A stretch of DNA of 27,375 nucleotides from JAMIFN01 sp964544605 (GCA_964544605.1 CAZJBX010000034.1:1-27375), one strand, 5' to 3'; positions 8,072 to 14,344 are shown, numbered from the stretch's first letter. The notes: generated by a model not told the origin, from the sequence alone. A program made the numbers and translations.

Positions 8072-9114
8072 AGGTCTTCCTGACCGGGGGCACAGGTTTT
8101 GTCGGCTCGCACAGCGCCGCTGCCCTGCTGCGCGCGGGGCATGGGGTGCGCTTTCTGGCGCGCCGCCCTGAGGTGCTGCGCCAGCATTTTGCCCGCTGGG
8201 GCTTGGCCGCAGACGACATCGTGCAGGCCGATATGCTGGATGCCGCCGCCGTGCGCCAAGCCATGCAGGGCTGCGATGCCGTGCTGCACGCCGCCGCCGC
8301 TGTCAATCTGGACCCGCGTCAAGCCGAGGCCACCTACCGCAACAACCTGCAAGGGGTGGAGAACATCATCGGCACAGCCTGCGCGCTGGGCTTGCAGCGC
8401 ATCGTCTATGTCTCCAGCCTCTCGGTGCTCTTTACCCCCGATGTGCCCGAGCTGAACGAAAACTCGCCCCTGGCCACCAGCCGCAACGCCTACACCCAAA
8501 GCAAAACCGCCGCCGAACGCTTGGTGCGCCAATGGCAGGCTGAGGGTCGCCCTGTGCAATGCAGCTACCCTGCTGCCATCTTGGGGCCAGACGATCCCGG
8601 CCTGTGCGAATCCAACGGTGGCCTGCTCACCTTTGCCAGTAAAGCCCTGCCCATGACACGCAGCGGCTTTCAGTTTGTGGATGTGCGCGATTTGGCACAA
8701 ATTCACCTGCAATTGCTGCAAAACCCGCCACAACAGCCGCCTGAGCAGCGCCGCTTCATCGTGGGCGGGCATTACCTGCCTTGGCCTGAAATGGCCGCTG
8801 CGATTGAGGCCGTCACAGGCCGCACGCCGCCCAAACGCCCCGTGCCTGCGGTGGTGTTTCGCTTGCTCGCTGGCGTTGCTGATGTGCTGCAGCGCATTCG
8901 CCCTTACAACACCCAACTCAGCAGCGAAGCAGTCGAATTCATGACCCGCTGGAGCCCCGCCAACTCGCAGCGCGTGCAATTGGCCACGGGATTATCGTTT
9001 CGTCCGGCAGTGGCCACACTGCATGACACCCTGGCCTGGATGCTGGCGGCAGGTTACCTGCCCGCCAAACATGCAGGCCGTTTAAACCAAAGTGAAACAG
9101 GAGACAAACTATGA
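8068..9114 (+). CDS. NAD-dependent epimerase/dehydratase family protein (second extended SDR)
   Basis: This 348-residue extended SDR has the TGGTGFVGS nucleotide-binding motif (6-14), a Ser in VYVSSLS (about 114-119), and Tyr142/Lys146 in YTQSK. It belongs to the same broad 3beta-HSD/dihydroflavonol reductase-like group as the dehydrogenase gene upstream of the P450, but the two are clearly diverged (for example LARRPEV here). Its ATG overlaps the stop of the P450-ferredoxin gene (ATGA), and its own stop overlaps the next start in the same way, so three products are translationally coupled. It probably oxidises or reduces a hydroxyl/keto group on the operon's substrate. The precise reaction is unknown. 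Confidence 0.87.
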   Translation: MKVFLTGGTGFVGSHSAAALLRAGHGVRFLARRPEVLRQHFARWGLAADDIVQADMLDAAAVRQAMQGCDAVLHAAAAVNLDPRQAEATYRNNLQGVENIIGTACALGLQRIVYVSSLSVLFTPDVPELNENSPLATSRNAYTQSKTAAERLVRQWQAEGRPVQCSYPAAILGPDDPGLCESNGGLLTFASKALPMTRSGFQFVDVRDLAQIHLQLLQNPPQQPPEQRRFIVGGHYLPWPEMAAAIEAVTGRTPPKRPVPAVVFRLLAGVADVLQRIRPYNTQLSSEAVEFMTRWSPANSQRVQLATGLSFRPAVATLHDTLAWMLAAGYLPAKHAGRLNQSETGDKL

Positions 9115-9782
9115 ACATTTTTCACACCCCCGAGCTGGGCCACATCACCTCGCCCTCCATCCTGCCTGAAGGCGTGTGCCAGCCCTACCCCCGCGAAGAG
9201 CTGGAAGAAATGGTGCGCCGTTGGCTCCAAGCCTGCGCTGCCGCTGAAACCGAAGGCGGCGACTGGGTTAGCACCCTCGCGCCCTTCTACCGCGACGACG
9301 CGCAATACTTCTGGAATGTGGGCCCGCATGAAAACTTCCACGCCCGCAACAAACAAGAGATTCTGGACAACGCCGTCGGCTACCAAATGGCGGGTTTTGA
9401 GGACTGGAGCTACCCCTACCACGACCTCATCATTGACGACCGACGCGGCACAGTCATTGGCTTTTGGAAGCAAAAATCACCGCACCACCGCGCCGATGGC
9501 GAGCAAATTGCGATTGAGGGCTTGGGCGGCTCTTGGTTCCAATATGCGGGCAACTACCAATGGGTCTGGCAGCACGACTTCTTCGACTTCGGCAACGCCA
9601 AAGAAGTCTTTTTTGAACTCGCGGGCATGGGCAAACTGCGCCCTGAAGTGAAAGAGAAAATCCACCGCCAAGCCAAAGGCGAGTTGCTACCCGGCCATGT
9701 GCGCCTGCGCGATGCGCCCTCTATGGTGCAAAAAGCCAAAAACTTGGGCGCACTGGCGAAAGTCGCCATGCTGGGCCGTTAA
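9111..9782 (+). CDS. NTF2/SnoaL-like domain protein
   Basis: This 223-residue protein resembles the nuclear transport factor 2/SnoaL superfamily in its core (about 25-165). It has an N-terminal helix pattern with EELEEMVRRWLQA, aromatic-rich strands such as YFWNVGPHENF, and a WFQYAGNYQWVWQHDFFDFG segment. The fold is used by ketosteroid isomerase, limonene epoxide hydrolase and polyketide cyclases, and also by non-catalytic ligand-binding proteins. It is longer than the usual 130-150 residues because of a basic C-terminal extension of about 55 residues. ATGA overlap with the upstream SDR gene shows coupling, and GGAGACAA lies three bases before the ATG. Isomerisation or hydrolysis of a substrate intermediate is possible, but no catalytic residues can be assigned with confidence. 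Confidence 0.75.
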   Translation: MNIFHTPELGHITSPSILPEGVCQPYPREELEEMVRRWLQACAAAETEGGDWVSTLAPFYRDDAQYFWNVGPHENFHARNKQEILDNAVGYQMAGFEDWSYPYHDLIIDDRRGTVIGFWKQKSPHHRADGEQIAIEGLGGSWFQYAGNYQWVWQHDFFDFGNAKEVFFELAGMGKLRPEVKEKIHRQAKGELLPGHVRLRDAPSMVQKAKNLGALAKVAMLGR

Positions 9783-9823
9783 GCTAGAGTCCATCACTTC
9801 ACACCATCTACAGGAGACAAGAC

Positions 9824-10597
9824 ATGAGTCAAGCACAATTTCCCAGTGGCGCCGCCCTCATCATTGGCGGCTCGGGCGGCCTCGGCGCGGCCTGCGCCAA
9901 GCAATTTGCCCTTGAGGGCACAGATGTGGCCATCACCTACAACAGCAACGAAAGCGCCGCCAAAGACATGGCGCAAGAAGTGCAGGCCGCAGGCCAAAGC
10001 GCCTCTGTGCACCAGCTCAACACGGCCGACCGCGACGGCATCCAGCGCGTGCTGGCCGATGCCATTGAAACGCATGGCCGCATCCACACCCTCGTCTTTG
10101 CGGCGGCGGGTGTGGCGCACCAATTGCTCATCAGCGAATTCACCGATGAGCTGTGGGAAGAACACATGCAAGCTGAAGTGACGGGCTTTTACCGCCTTGT
10201 GCGCGGCCTGCTGCCCCACTTCAAACAGCAAGGCGGCGGCTCCATCGTCCACATTGGCTCAGGCGGCCACATCATCTGGCCCGCCCGCGATGGCCTCTCT
10301 GTGATTCCAAAATCCGCCAACGAAGCCATGGTGCGCGGCATCGCCAGCGAAGAGGGCCAATTCAACATCCGCGCCAACAGCGTGCTGGTGGGCGTGATTG
10401 AAGCGGGCATGTTCCTCAAACTGCGCGAGCAAGGCGTTTTCACCCCCGAATGGGAAGCTGCTGTCAAAGGCATGTTGCCCATGCGCCGCTTCGGTAAAGG
10501 CGAAGACATCGCCAACGCCGCCGTGTTTTTGGCCTCCAACAAAGCCAACTACATCACCGGCCAAACCCTGGCCGTGGCCGGCGGTTTTGGCGTGTAA
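9824..10597 (+). CDS. Short-chain dehydrogenase/reductase with altered catalytic tyrosine
   Basis: This 257-residue classical SDR has the Rossmann motif GGSGGLGAA (15-23), an AAAG replacement of NNAG (93-96), catalytic-position Ser146 in HIGSGG and Lys163. The residue at the Tyr position of YxxxK, 13 residues after Ser146 and four before Lys163, is Ser159 (codon TCT), so the usual proton donor is absent. The C-terminal ITGQTLAVAGGFGV is typical of FabG-like SDRs. GGAGACAA precedes the ATG by three bases. It is the last gene of the operon and is followed by a terminator. By context it could be the 3-keto reductase of the pathway. However, the missing Tyr suggests either an unusual mechanism or a binding/regulatory role. 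Confidence 0.88.
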   Translation: MSQAQFPSGAALIIGGSGGLGAACAKQFALEGTDVAITYNSNESAAKDMAQEVQAAGQSASVHQLNTADRDGIQRVLADAIETHGRIHTLVFAAAGVAHQLLISEFTDELWEEHMQAEVTGFYRLVRGLLPHFKQQGGGSIVHIGSGGHIIWPARDGLSVIPKSANEAMVRGIASEEGQFNIRANSVLVGVIEAGMFLKLREQGVFTPEWEAAVKGMLPMRRFGKGEDIANAAVFLASNKANYITGQTLAVAGGFGV

Positions 10598-10622
10598 GTG
10601 GGCATTCACTTGGCCTAAAAAG

Positions 10623-10647
10623 AAAGGGCGCTGCGGCGTCCTTTTTT
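10623..10647 (+). terminator. Rho-independent terminator of the P450 operon
   Basis: A nine-base-pair stem, AAAGGGCGC and GCGTCCTTT with one G-U pair, encloses the loop TGCG and ends in T6. It starts 25 bases after the last SDR stop codon, so it closes the eight-gene operon and separates it from the toxin-antitoxin remnant. Confidence 0.85.
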
Positions 10648-10660
10648 GTGGCGGGGCCAA

Positions 10661-10762
10661 GTGCTGGCCATCCTCTTGTGTGGTGGTGACAAAAGCAGCC
10701 AAGCCAAAGATATTGCATTGGCGAAAAAACTCGCCAAAGAATGGAGTGAGAACAATGACTGA
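10661..10762 (+). pseudogene. 3' remnant of a RelE/ParE (HigB-type) toxin gene
   Basis: The frame ending at the TGA at 10760 encodes about 33 residues beginning LAILLCGGDKSSQAKDI and closing with KKLAKEWSEN. This matches the C-terminal end of RelE/ParE-family toxins paired with HigA-like antitoxins; the LLCGGDKS segment is characteristic. The remaining two thirds of such a roughly 100-residue toxin is absent. Upstream the frame runs only through the operon terminator to a TAA at 10616, with no toxin-like sequence. The stop overlaps the antitoxin start by eight bases, the usual coupling in these modules. It is therefore a beheaded toxin, presumably inactive. Assignment rests on a short but distinctive segment. 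Confidence 0.7.
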
Positions 10763-11042
10763 AGCACTGAGCACTTATGACCCTGCGGCCGCTTTGGTGG
10801 ATGAAGAAGAAATGGCCTTCTTCATGGCCGATGCCTTTGAAACAGGGGATGCCGCCTATATTGCCCAAGCCCTCGGCGTGCTGGCCCGCGCCAAAGGCAT
10901 GACGCAAATTGCGCAAAAGACGGGCCTGTCGCGCGAGCAGCTCTATCGCTCTTTCAGTGAGCGCGGCAACCCCACTTTAAAAACCACCTTGGCTGTGATG
11001 CAGGCGCTGGGCATGACCATGACAAGCAAACCTGCGGCTTGA
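10755..11042 (+). CDS. HigA-like addiction module antidote protein (HTH)
   Basis: This 95-residue protein is of the putative addiction-module antidote family. It has an N-terminal YDPAAALVDEEE segment, a helical middle starting at GDAAYIAQALGVLARAKG, and a helix-turn-helix in MTQIAQKTGLSREQLYRSFS (about 48-68), followed by GNPTLKTTLAVMQALG. Family members neutralise a RelE/ParE-type toxin and repress their own operon. Here the toxin gene in front is truncated, leaving the antitoxin apparently intact but orphaned, and the operon terminator at 10623-10647 isolates it from the upstream promoter. A transcript would need a promoter in 10648-10754, where none is obvious. It may persist as an anti-addiction factor or a decaying relic. 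Confidence 0.85.
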   Translation: MTEALSTYDPAAALVDEEEMAFFMADAFETGDAAYIAQALGVLARAKGMTQIAQKTGLSREQLYRSFSERGNPTLKTTLAVMQALGMTMTSKPAA

Positions 11043-11078
11043 TGAGGAAGCAACAACGATAAAGTGCCCCAAGTTGGT

Positions 11079-11101
11079 GCGGCACGGCTTGCCGCTCTTT
11101 T
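11079..11101 (+). terminator. Probable terminator after the antitoxin gene
   Basis: GCGGCA-CGGCT-TGCCGC is followed by TCTTTT 37 bases after the antitoxin stop. The stem is only six pairs and the T-run is short, so strength is uncertain. On the minus strand there is no T-run, so it is unlikely to serve the convergent mscS-family gene. Confidence 0.5.
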
Positions 11102-11110
11102 AGCACAAGC

Positions 11111-12241
11111 TTAAATCAAAGGCACTTTGGGCCGAATGCTGTAATCCGACGAGCGTTGATAGAGCGCCAAACCAAACTGCGGCAAGATGCCGATGAGGTG
11201 ATCGAACAGCGCGCCTTGCGCCGCTTCGTGTTTGACCCAGGCGGTGTCGGCGGTGTAGCTGTAGATTTCAACGGGCACGCCCAAGGCGGTGGGGTCGAGC
11301 AGGCGCACCATTAAAAACATGCCTTCGGCTTTGTTGATGCTGGGGTGGGCCTCCAAATGCGCTTGTGCATAAGCCATAAAGGCGGCCATATTGGTGGCAT
11401 TGGCCTGTGCGGGGTCTTGCAAAAAATCCGCCAGCAGGGGTTGTTGCTGGGCCAGTTTTTGGCGCAGCTCTGGCCCCATGATGGCGATGGTGGCGGCGTC
11501 CAAATGCAAAGCCCGTTTGATGCGGCGGCCACCTGCGTCGAACATGCCGCGCCAGTTTTTAAAGCTTTCGCTCATCAGCTTCCAGGTGGGGATGGTGGTA
11601 ATCGTCTTGTCCCAGTTCTGCACTTTCACCGTATTCAGGCCGATGTCGAGCACAGCGCCGTCGGCGTTCTCTTGCGGCATTTCTATCCAGTCGCCCACGC
11701 GCAGCATGTCATTGCTGGCCAATTGCACACCCGCCACAAATGACAAAATCGTGTCTTTGAACACCAGCATCAGCACCGCTGACATGGCCCCCAAACCCGA
11801 CAGCAGCAACAAAGGCGAGCGATTGAGCAGGGTGGCGACGATGAGCAAAGAGCCGACGATGTAGGCGATCAGGCGGCCCAGTTGCACATAACTGGTGAGC
11901 GAGCGATAGGACTCATTGAGGGCATCAAGCAAAGCGACCACGGCCCGCATGAGGTAGAAAATCATCACCACAGTGGCCATATTGCGCAAGATGAGGGTGG
12001 GTGTGGGCGGCACATGTTGCAAGCTGTACACGCCAAACTGCACCAGCACCGAAGGCACCACCCGCGCCATGCCAGCCAGCACCGCAGGGTGACGCCAAGG
12101 CGCGCCCCTCTGTGGCAAACGCCGCGCCAAAGCCTGCACCAATTGCCCCAACAACCAAGCCAGCAGCAGCAAAGCCAAGACCTCTACCACGCCTTTGGCC
12201 CAAGGGTCGAGGCCCTCAAAAATCAGCCAAATTGCTTCCAT
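11111..12241 (-). CDS. MscS-family mechanosensitive ion channel (YbdG-type)
   Basis: This inner-membrane channel of 376 residues would be gated by membrane tension and release solutes on hypo-osmotic shock. N-terminal hydrophobic segments run at about 16-40, 54-75, 85-105 and 120-137. The pore-lining and beta-domain region starts at GLGAMSAVLMLVFKDTILSF (about 148-167) and continues with ASNDMLRVGDWIEMP and NWDKTITTIPTWKLMSESF. These phrases, including SFKNWRGM and GGRRIKR, fit the YbdG subgroup rather than canonical MscS. GGAAGGA precedes the ATG. It lies 27 bases behind greB on the same strand and is probably co-transcribed with it. Confidence 0.9.
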   Translation of the reverse strand: MEAIWLIFEGLDPWAKGVVEVLALLLLAWLLGQLVQALARRLPQRGAPWRHPAVLAGMARVVPSVLVQFGVYSLQHVPPTPTLILRNMATVVMIFYLMRAVVALLDALNESYRSLTSYVQLGRLIAYIVGSLLIVATLLNRSPLLLLSGLGAMSAVLMLVFKDTILSFVAGVQLASNDMLRVGDWIEMPQENADGAVLDIGLNTVKVQNWDKTITTIPTWKLMSESFKNWRGMFDAGGRRIKRALHLDAATIAIMGPELRQKLAQQQPLLADFLQDPAQANATNMAAFMAYAQAHLEAHPSINKAEGMFLMVRLLDPTALGVPVEIYSYTADTAWVKHEAAQGALFDHLIGILPQFGLALYQRSSDYSIRPKVPLI

Positions 12242-12268
12242 ACTTCCTTCCTTTTAAAGCCATTGCAT

Positions 12269-12832
12269 TCAGGCGGGGCGGGGGTATTCCACCGCCAGCA
12301 CCTCCAAATAGCGCAGGCCATTGGGCGTGGGCAGGCTGACTTCATCGCCCACTTTGGCGCGCAAGAGCACGCGGGCCACGGGCGCAATCCAGCTCACCTC
12401 TTGGCGGCTCGGCTCGGCCTCATCCACGCCAACGATGGTGATGCGGCGCTCCACATCTTCGTCATCGATATAAGTGACGGTGGCCCCAAAAAACACCTGC
12501 TGGCTGCCGTGGTGTGCGCTGGGGTCGGTCACTTCGGCAATCTCCAGCCGCTTGGTTAAAAAGCGCACACGGCGGTCAATCTCGCGCAGGCGCTTTTTGC
12601 CATAGATGTAATCGCCGTTCTCGGAGCGATCGCCATTGCCCGCAGCCCAATGCACCAGCTCCACAATCTTTGGGCGCTCCTCATCAATCAGGGCCAGCAG
12701 CTCGGCCTTCAGGCGGGCATAGCCGGCTGGGGTCATGTAGTTTTTGCTGCCCTTGGGCAACTGCGGCAGGCTGGGCGCTTCATCGTCGAAGTCGTCCTGG
12801 CCATCGCCCTCTTTGGTGAACGCTTTGCTCAT
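12269..12832 (-). CDS. greB: Transcription elongation factor GreB
   Basis: This cytoplasmic factor enters the RNA polymerase secondary channel and stimulates cleavage of backtracked transcripts. The protein is 187 residues against about 158 in E. coli, with an acidic N-terminal extension of roughly 30 residues before the coiled-coil domain. The coiled-coil tip carries GDRSENGDY with the conserved Asp and Glu. KKRLREIDRRVRFLTKRLE is the GreB hallmark that separates it from GreA. The C-terminal FKBP-like domain ends in YLEVLAVEYPRP. The start is fixed at MSKAF because AGGAGGG lies eight bases upstream; a longer open frame to 12883 has no such site. A YbdG-type channel gene follows after 27 bases. 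Confidence 0.95.
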   Translation of the reverse strand: MSKAFTKEGDGQDDFDDEAPSLPQLPKGSKNYMTPAGYARLKAELLALIDEERPKIVELVHWAAGNGDRSENGDYIYGKKRLREIDRRVRFLTKRLEIAEVTDPSAHHGSQQVFFGATVTYIDDEDVERRITIVGVDEAEPSRQEVSWIAPVARVLLRAKVGDEVSLPTPNGLRYLEVLAVEYPRPA

Positions 12833-12840
12833 ACAGCAGG

Positions 12841-12847
12841 CCCTCCT
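12841..12847 (-). promoter_or_regulatory. Ribosome binding site that fixes the greB start
   Basis: CCCTCCT on the plus strand reads AGGAGGG on the coding strand, eight bases before the ATG at 12832. It rules out the in-frame upstream start at 12883. Confidence 0.85.
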
Positions 12848-12884
12848 GATGCAAGCCAAAACTGAGGGGCGGCTTGGCCCCAAG

Positions 12885-12919
12885 AAAAAACCCGCTGGGC
12901 CGTGAGGCGAGCGGGTTTT
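12885..12919 (-). terminator. Terminator of the tRNA-Thr transcript
   Basis: On the minus strand AAAACCCGCT, a 13-base loop and AGCGGGTTTT form a perfect ten-pair stem followed by more T residues. It begins 11 bases after the CCA end of tRNA-Thr and separates the tRNA from greB. Confidence 0.88.
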
Positions 12920-12929
12920 GGTGTGTGGA

Positions 12930-13005
12930 TGGTGCCGGTTGTCGGATTCGAACTGACGACCTACCGCTTACAAGGCGGGTGCTCTACCAGCTGAGCTAAA
13001 CCGGC
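12930..13005 (-). tRNA. tRNA-Thr (anticodon TGT)
   Basis: This 76-base tRNA has an encoded CCA (12930-12932). The acceptor stem GCCGGTT/AACCGGC is perfect, and the D-arm is GCTC...GAGC. The anticodon loop CTTGTAA gives TGT (complement at 12970-12972), reading ACA and, with wobble, other Thr codons. The T-arm loop TTCGAAT is standard. The T-stem GTCAG/CCGAC has one A-C mismatch at positions 52-62, and the anticodon stem ends in a C-U pair at 27-43. A perfect TATAAT lies 12 bases upstream and a strong terminator just downstream, so it is a monocistronic unit between sspB and greB. Confidence 0.95.
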
Positions 13006-13017
13006 ACACAAGCGAGA

Positions 13018-13023
13018 ATTATA
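13018..13023 (-). promoter_or_regulatory. -10 box of the tRNA-Thr promoter
   Basis: A consensus TATAAT on the minus strand ends 12 bases before the tRNA 5' end, giving a leader of only about five bases. No good -35 is visible at 16-18 bases upstream (AT-rich ATAAAA), which is not rare for stable-RNA promoters helped by upstream elements. Confidence 0.65.
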
Positions 13024-13042
13024 GCGGCAATTTGCACGAGTT

Positions 13043-13531
13043 TTATTTGACGCGGGTGAAGGTGGGCTTTTTGCTGGCGGGCCGAGTTGGGGTAGGGGGT
13101 TCAGGTGCGGGTTGGGCTGGGTCGGCAGCCGCATCTGCGGCGGGCGCAGTGCTTTGAGTGAGTTCGACAGGGGGCTGGTAGTGGCCTTCACGGATGGCGA
13201 TGAACTCCTCGGCTGTCATGGCTTGATAGCCTTCTTGGGTTTCTTTGGAAAAGAGGCTGACGATGTGGTCGAGCGGCACCACGATGTCTTGCACTTGGCC
13301 GGCAAAGCGGGCTTGAAAGCGGATGTAGTGCGCATCGATGTGTAGGCGGTTGGTGGAGTCGTAGCTGGCGTTGAGGATGATGGTGCCGTCTTGCACATAT
13401 TCAGGCGGCACTTGCACATGGCTGTCCACCAAGACTTGTATATAGGGCGTGTGCCCGCCTTCTGTGAGCCAAGCATGGGTGGCTTGCAGCAGATGGGCGC
13501 GGAGGGAGCTGGGTGGGGTGTTTTGTGTCAT
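13043..13531 (-). CDS. sspB: ClpXP protease specificity-enhancing factor SspB
   Basis: SspB is a dimeric adaptor that captures ssrA-tagged proteins from stalled ribosomes and delivers them to ClpXP. The 162-residue protein has the folded substrate-binding domain at about 10-115 (with TEGGHTPYIQVLVD near the start). A Pro/Ala/Thr-rich flexible linker follows, then a C-terminal KKPTFTRVK. This last segment matches the ClpX-docking tail of E. coli SspB, which ends in LRVVK. The ATG at 13531 is chosen over a TTG nine bases upstream because AGG precedes it at a suitable distance. The gene follows sspA as in other betaproteobacteria. A hairpin with T-run lies right before its leader, so readthrough or a local promoter is needed. 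Confidence 0.93.
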   Translation of the reverse strand: MTQNTPPSSLRAHLLQATHAWLTEGGHTPYIQVLVDSHVQVPPEYVQDGTIILNASYDSTNRLHIDAHYIRFQARFAGQVQDIVVPLDHIVSLFSKETQEGYQAMTAEEFIAIREGHYQPPVELTQSTAPAADAAADPAQPAPEPPTPTRPASKKPTFTRVK

Positions 13532-13549
13532 AGCCTGCAATATAAGGCA

Positions 13550-13572
13550 AAGAAAAAGCGCCCGAAGGCGCT
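13550..13572 (-). terminator. Hairpin/T-run between sspA and sspB
   Basis: On the minus strand AGCGCC-TTCG-GGCGCT is followed by TTTTCTTT. It is a perfect six-pair stem with a stable TTCG tetraloop, starting 24 bases after the sspA stop. Only 18 bases separate its T-run from the sspB ATG, so it acts as a terminator or attenuator within the sspB leader. Confidence 0.78.
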
Positions 13573-13596
13573 GGGGTGTTGAGGCTGCCCTTGCGC

Positions 13597-14217
13597 TTAT
13601 TTGCGCATGACTTTTTCAGACGGTGTGAGCGCTTCGATATAGGCAGGGCGCGAGAAGATGCGCTCGGCGTATTTCAGCAGGGGGGCGGCGTTTTTCGACA
13701 ATTCGATGCCGTAGTAGTCCAGGCGCCAGAGTAGGGGAGCCAAGGCCACATCAAGCATGGAGAAGTTGTCACCCATGATGAATTTGTTTTTCAAGAAGAT
13801 GGGGGCCATTTGCGTGAGGCGGTCGCGGATGTGGGCGCGGGCCTTGTCTTGGATTTTTTTGGCGTTTTTGTCGGCCTTGAGGTTGCGGTCTTCTAGGACA
13901 CAAACATGGGAGAAGAGTTCTTTTTCGAAGTTGAGCAAGAACAGGCGCACGCGGGCGCGATCGACGGGGTCGCCAGGCATGAGCTGGGGGTGGGGGAAGC
14001 GCTCATCAATGTATTCGTTGATGATGTTGGACTCATACAGGATGAGGTCGCGCTCGACCAGAATGGGCACTTGGCCGTAGGGGTTCATGACGCTGATGTC
14101 CTCGGGCTTGTCGTAGAGGTCCACATCGCGAACTTCAAAGTCCATACCCTTTTCAAACAGGGTGAAGCGGCAGCGGTGAGAGAAGGGGCAGGTGGTGCCA
14201 GAATATAAAACCATCAT
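13597..14217 (-). CDS. sspA: Stringent starvation protein A (glutathione S-transferase fold)
   Basis: SspA binds RNA polymerase and affects stationary-phase and stress transcription; it has a GST fold without usual GST activity. The 206-residue length is standard. The N-terminal thioredoxin-like domain includes SGTTCPFSHRCRF (6-18), NPYGQVPIL and the ESN motif. The surface-exposed Pro-His-Pro of SspA is present in ERFPHPQLMPGD. The all-helical C-terminal domain follows, with the FIMGDNFSMLDVALAPLLWR segment. AAGGAG lies eight bases before the first of two adjacent ATGs, so the first is used. It follows petC, the common betaproteobacterial order, with a hairpin/T-run abutting its ribosome binding site. 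Confidence 0.95.
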   Translation of the reverse strand: MMVLYSGTTCPFSHRCRFTLFEKGMDFEVRDVDLYDKPEDISVMNPYGQVPILVERDLILYESNIINEYIDERFPHPQLMPGDPVDRARVRLFLLNFEKELFSHVCVLEDRNLKADKNAKKIQDKARAHIRDRLTQMAPIFLKNKFIMGDNFSMLDVALAPLLWRLDYYGIELSKNAAPLLKYAERIFSRPAYIEALTPSEKVMRK

Positions 14218-14231
14218 GTGTGCGGCTCCTT

Positions 14232-14272
14232 AAAAAAAGAAACAGTGAGGGCGCTGCTCACGCCGTCACTGT
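14232..14272 (-). terminator. Hairpin/T-run between petC and sspA
   Basis: On the minus strand ACAGTGACGGCG, a seven-base loop and CGCCCTCACTGT pair over 12 positions with one G-G mismatch, followed by TTCTTTTTTT. The T-run directly abuts the sspA ribosome site AAGGAG (14226-14231). It should terminate most petABC transcripts, or attenuate sspA. Confidence 0.85.
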
Positions 14273-14344
14273 ATGTCAGAGGAGAAAGGCGTGGGCTCAG
14301 AGCTTGCCGCCCGCAAGGGGCCACAAGCTCAAAGACGCTGCGCC

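Noticed and set aside
10398..10754. Upstream extension of the antitoxin frame through the SDR gene and terminator.
   Set aside because: The extension is out of frame with the SDR and has no family similarity; the ATG at 10755 overlapping the toxin stop is the usual antitoxin start.
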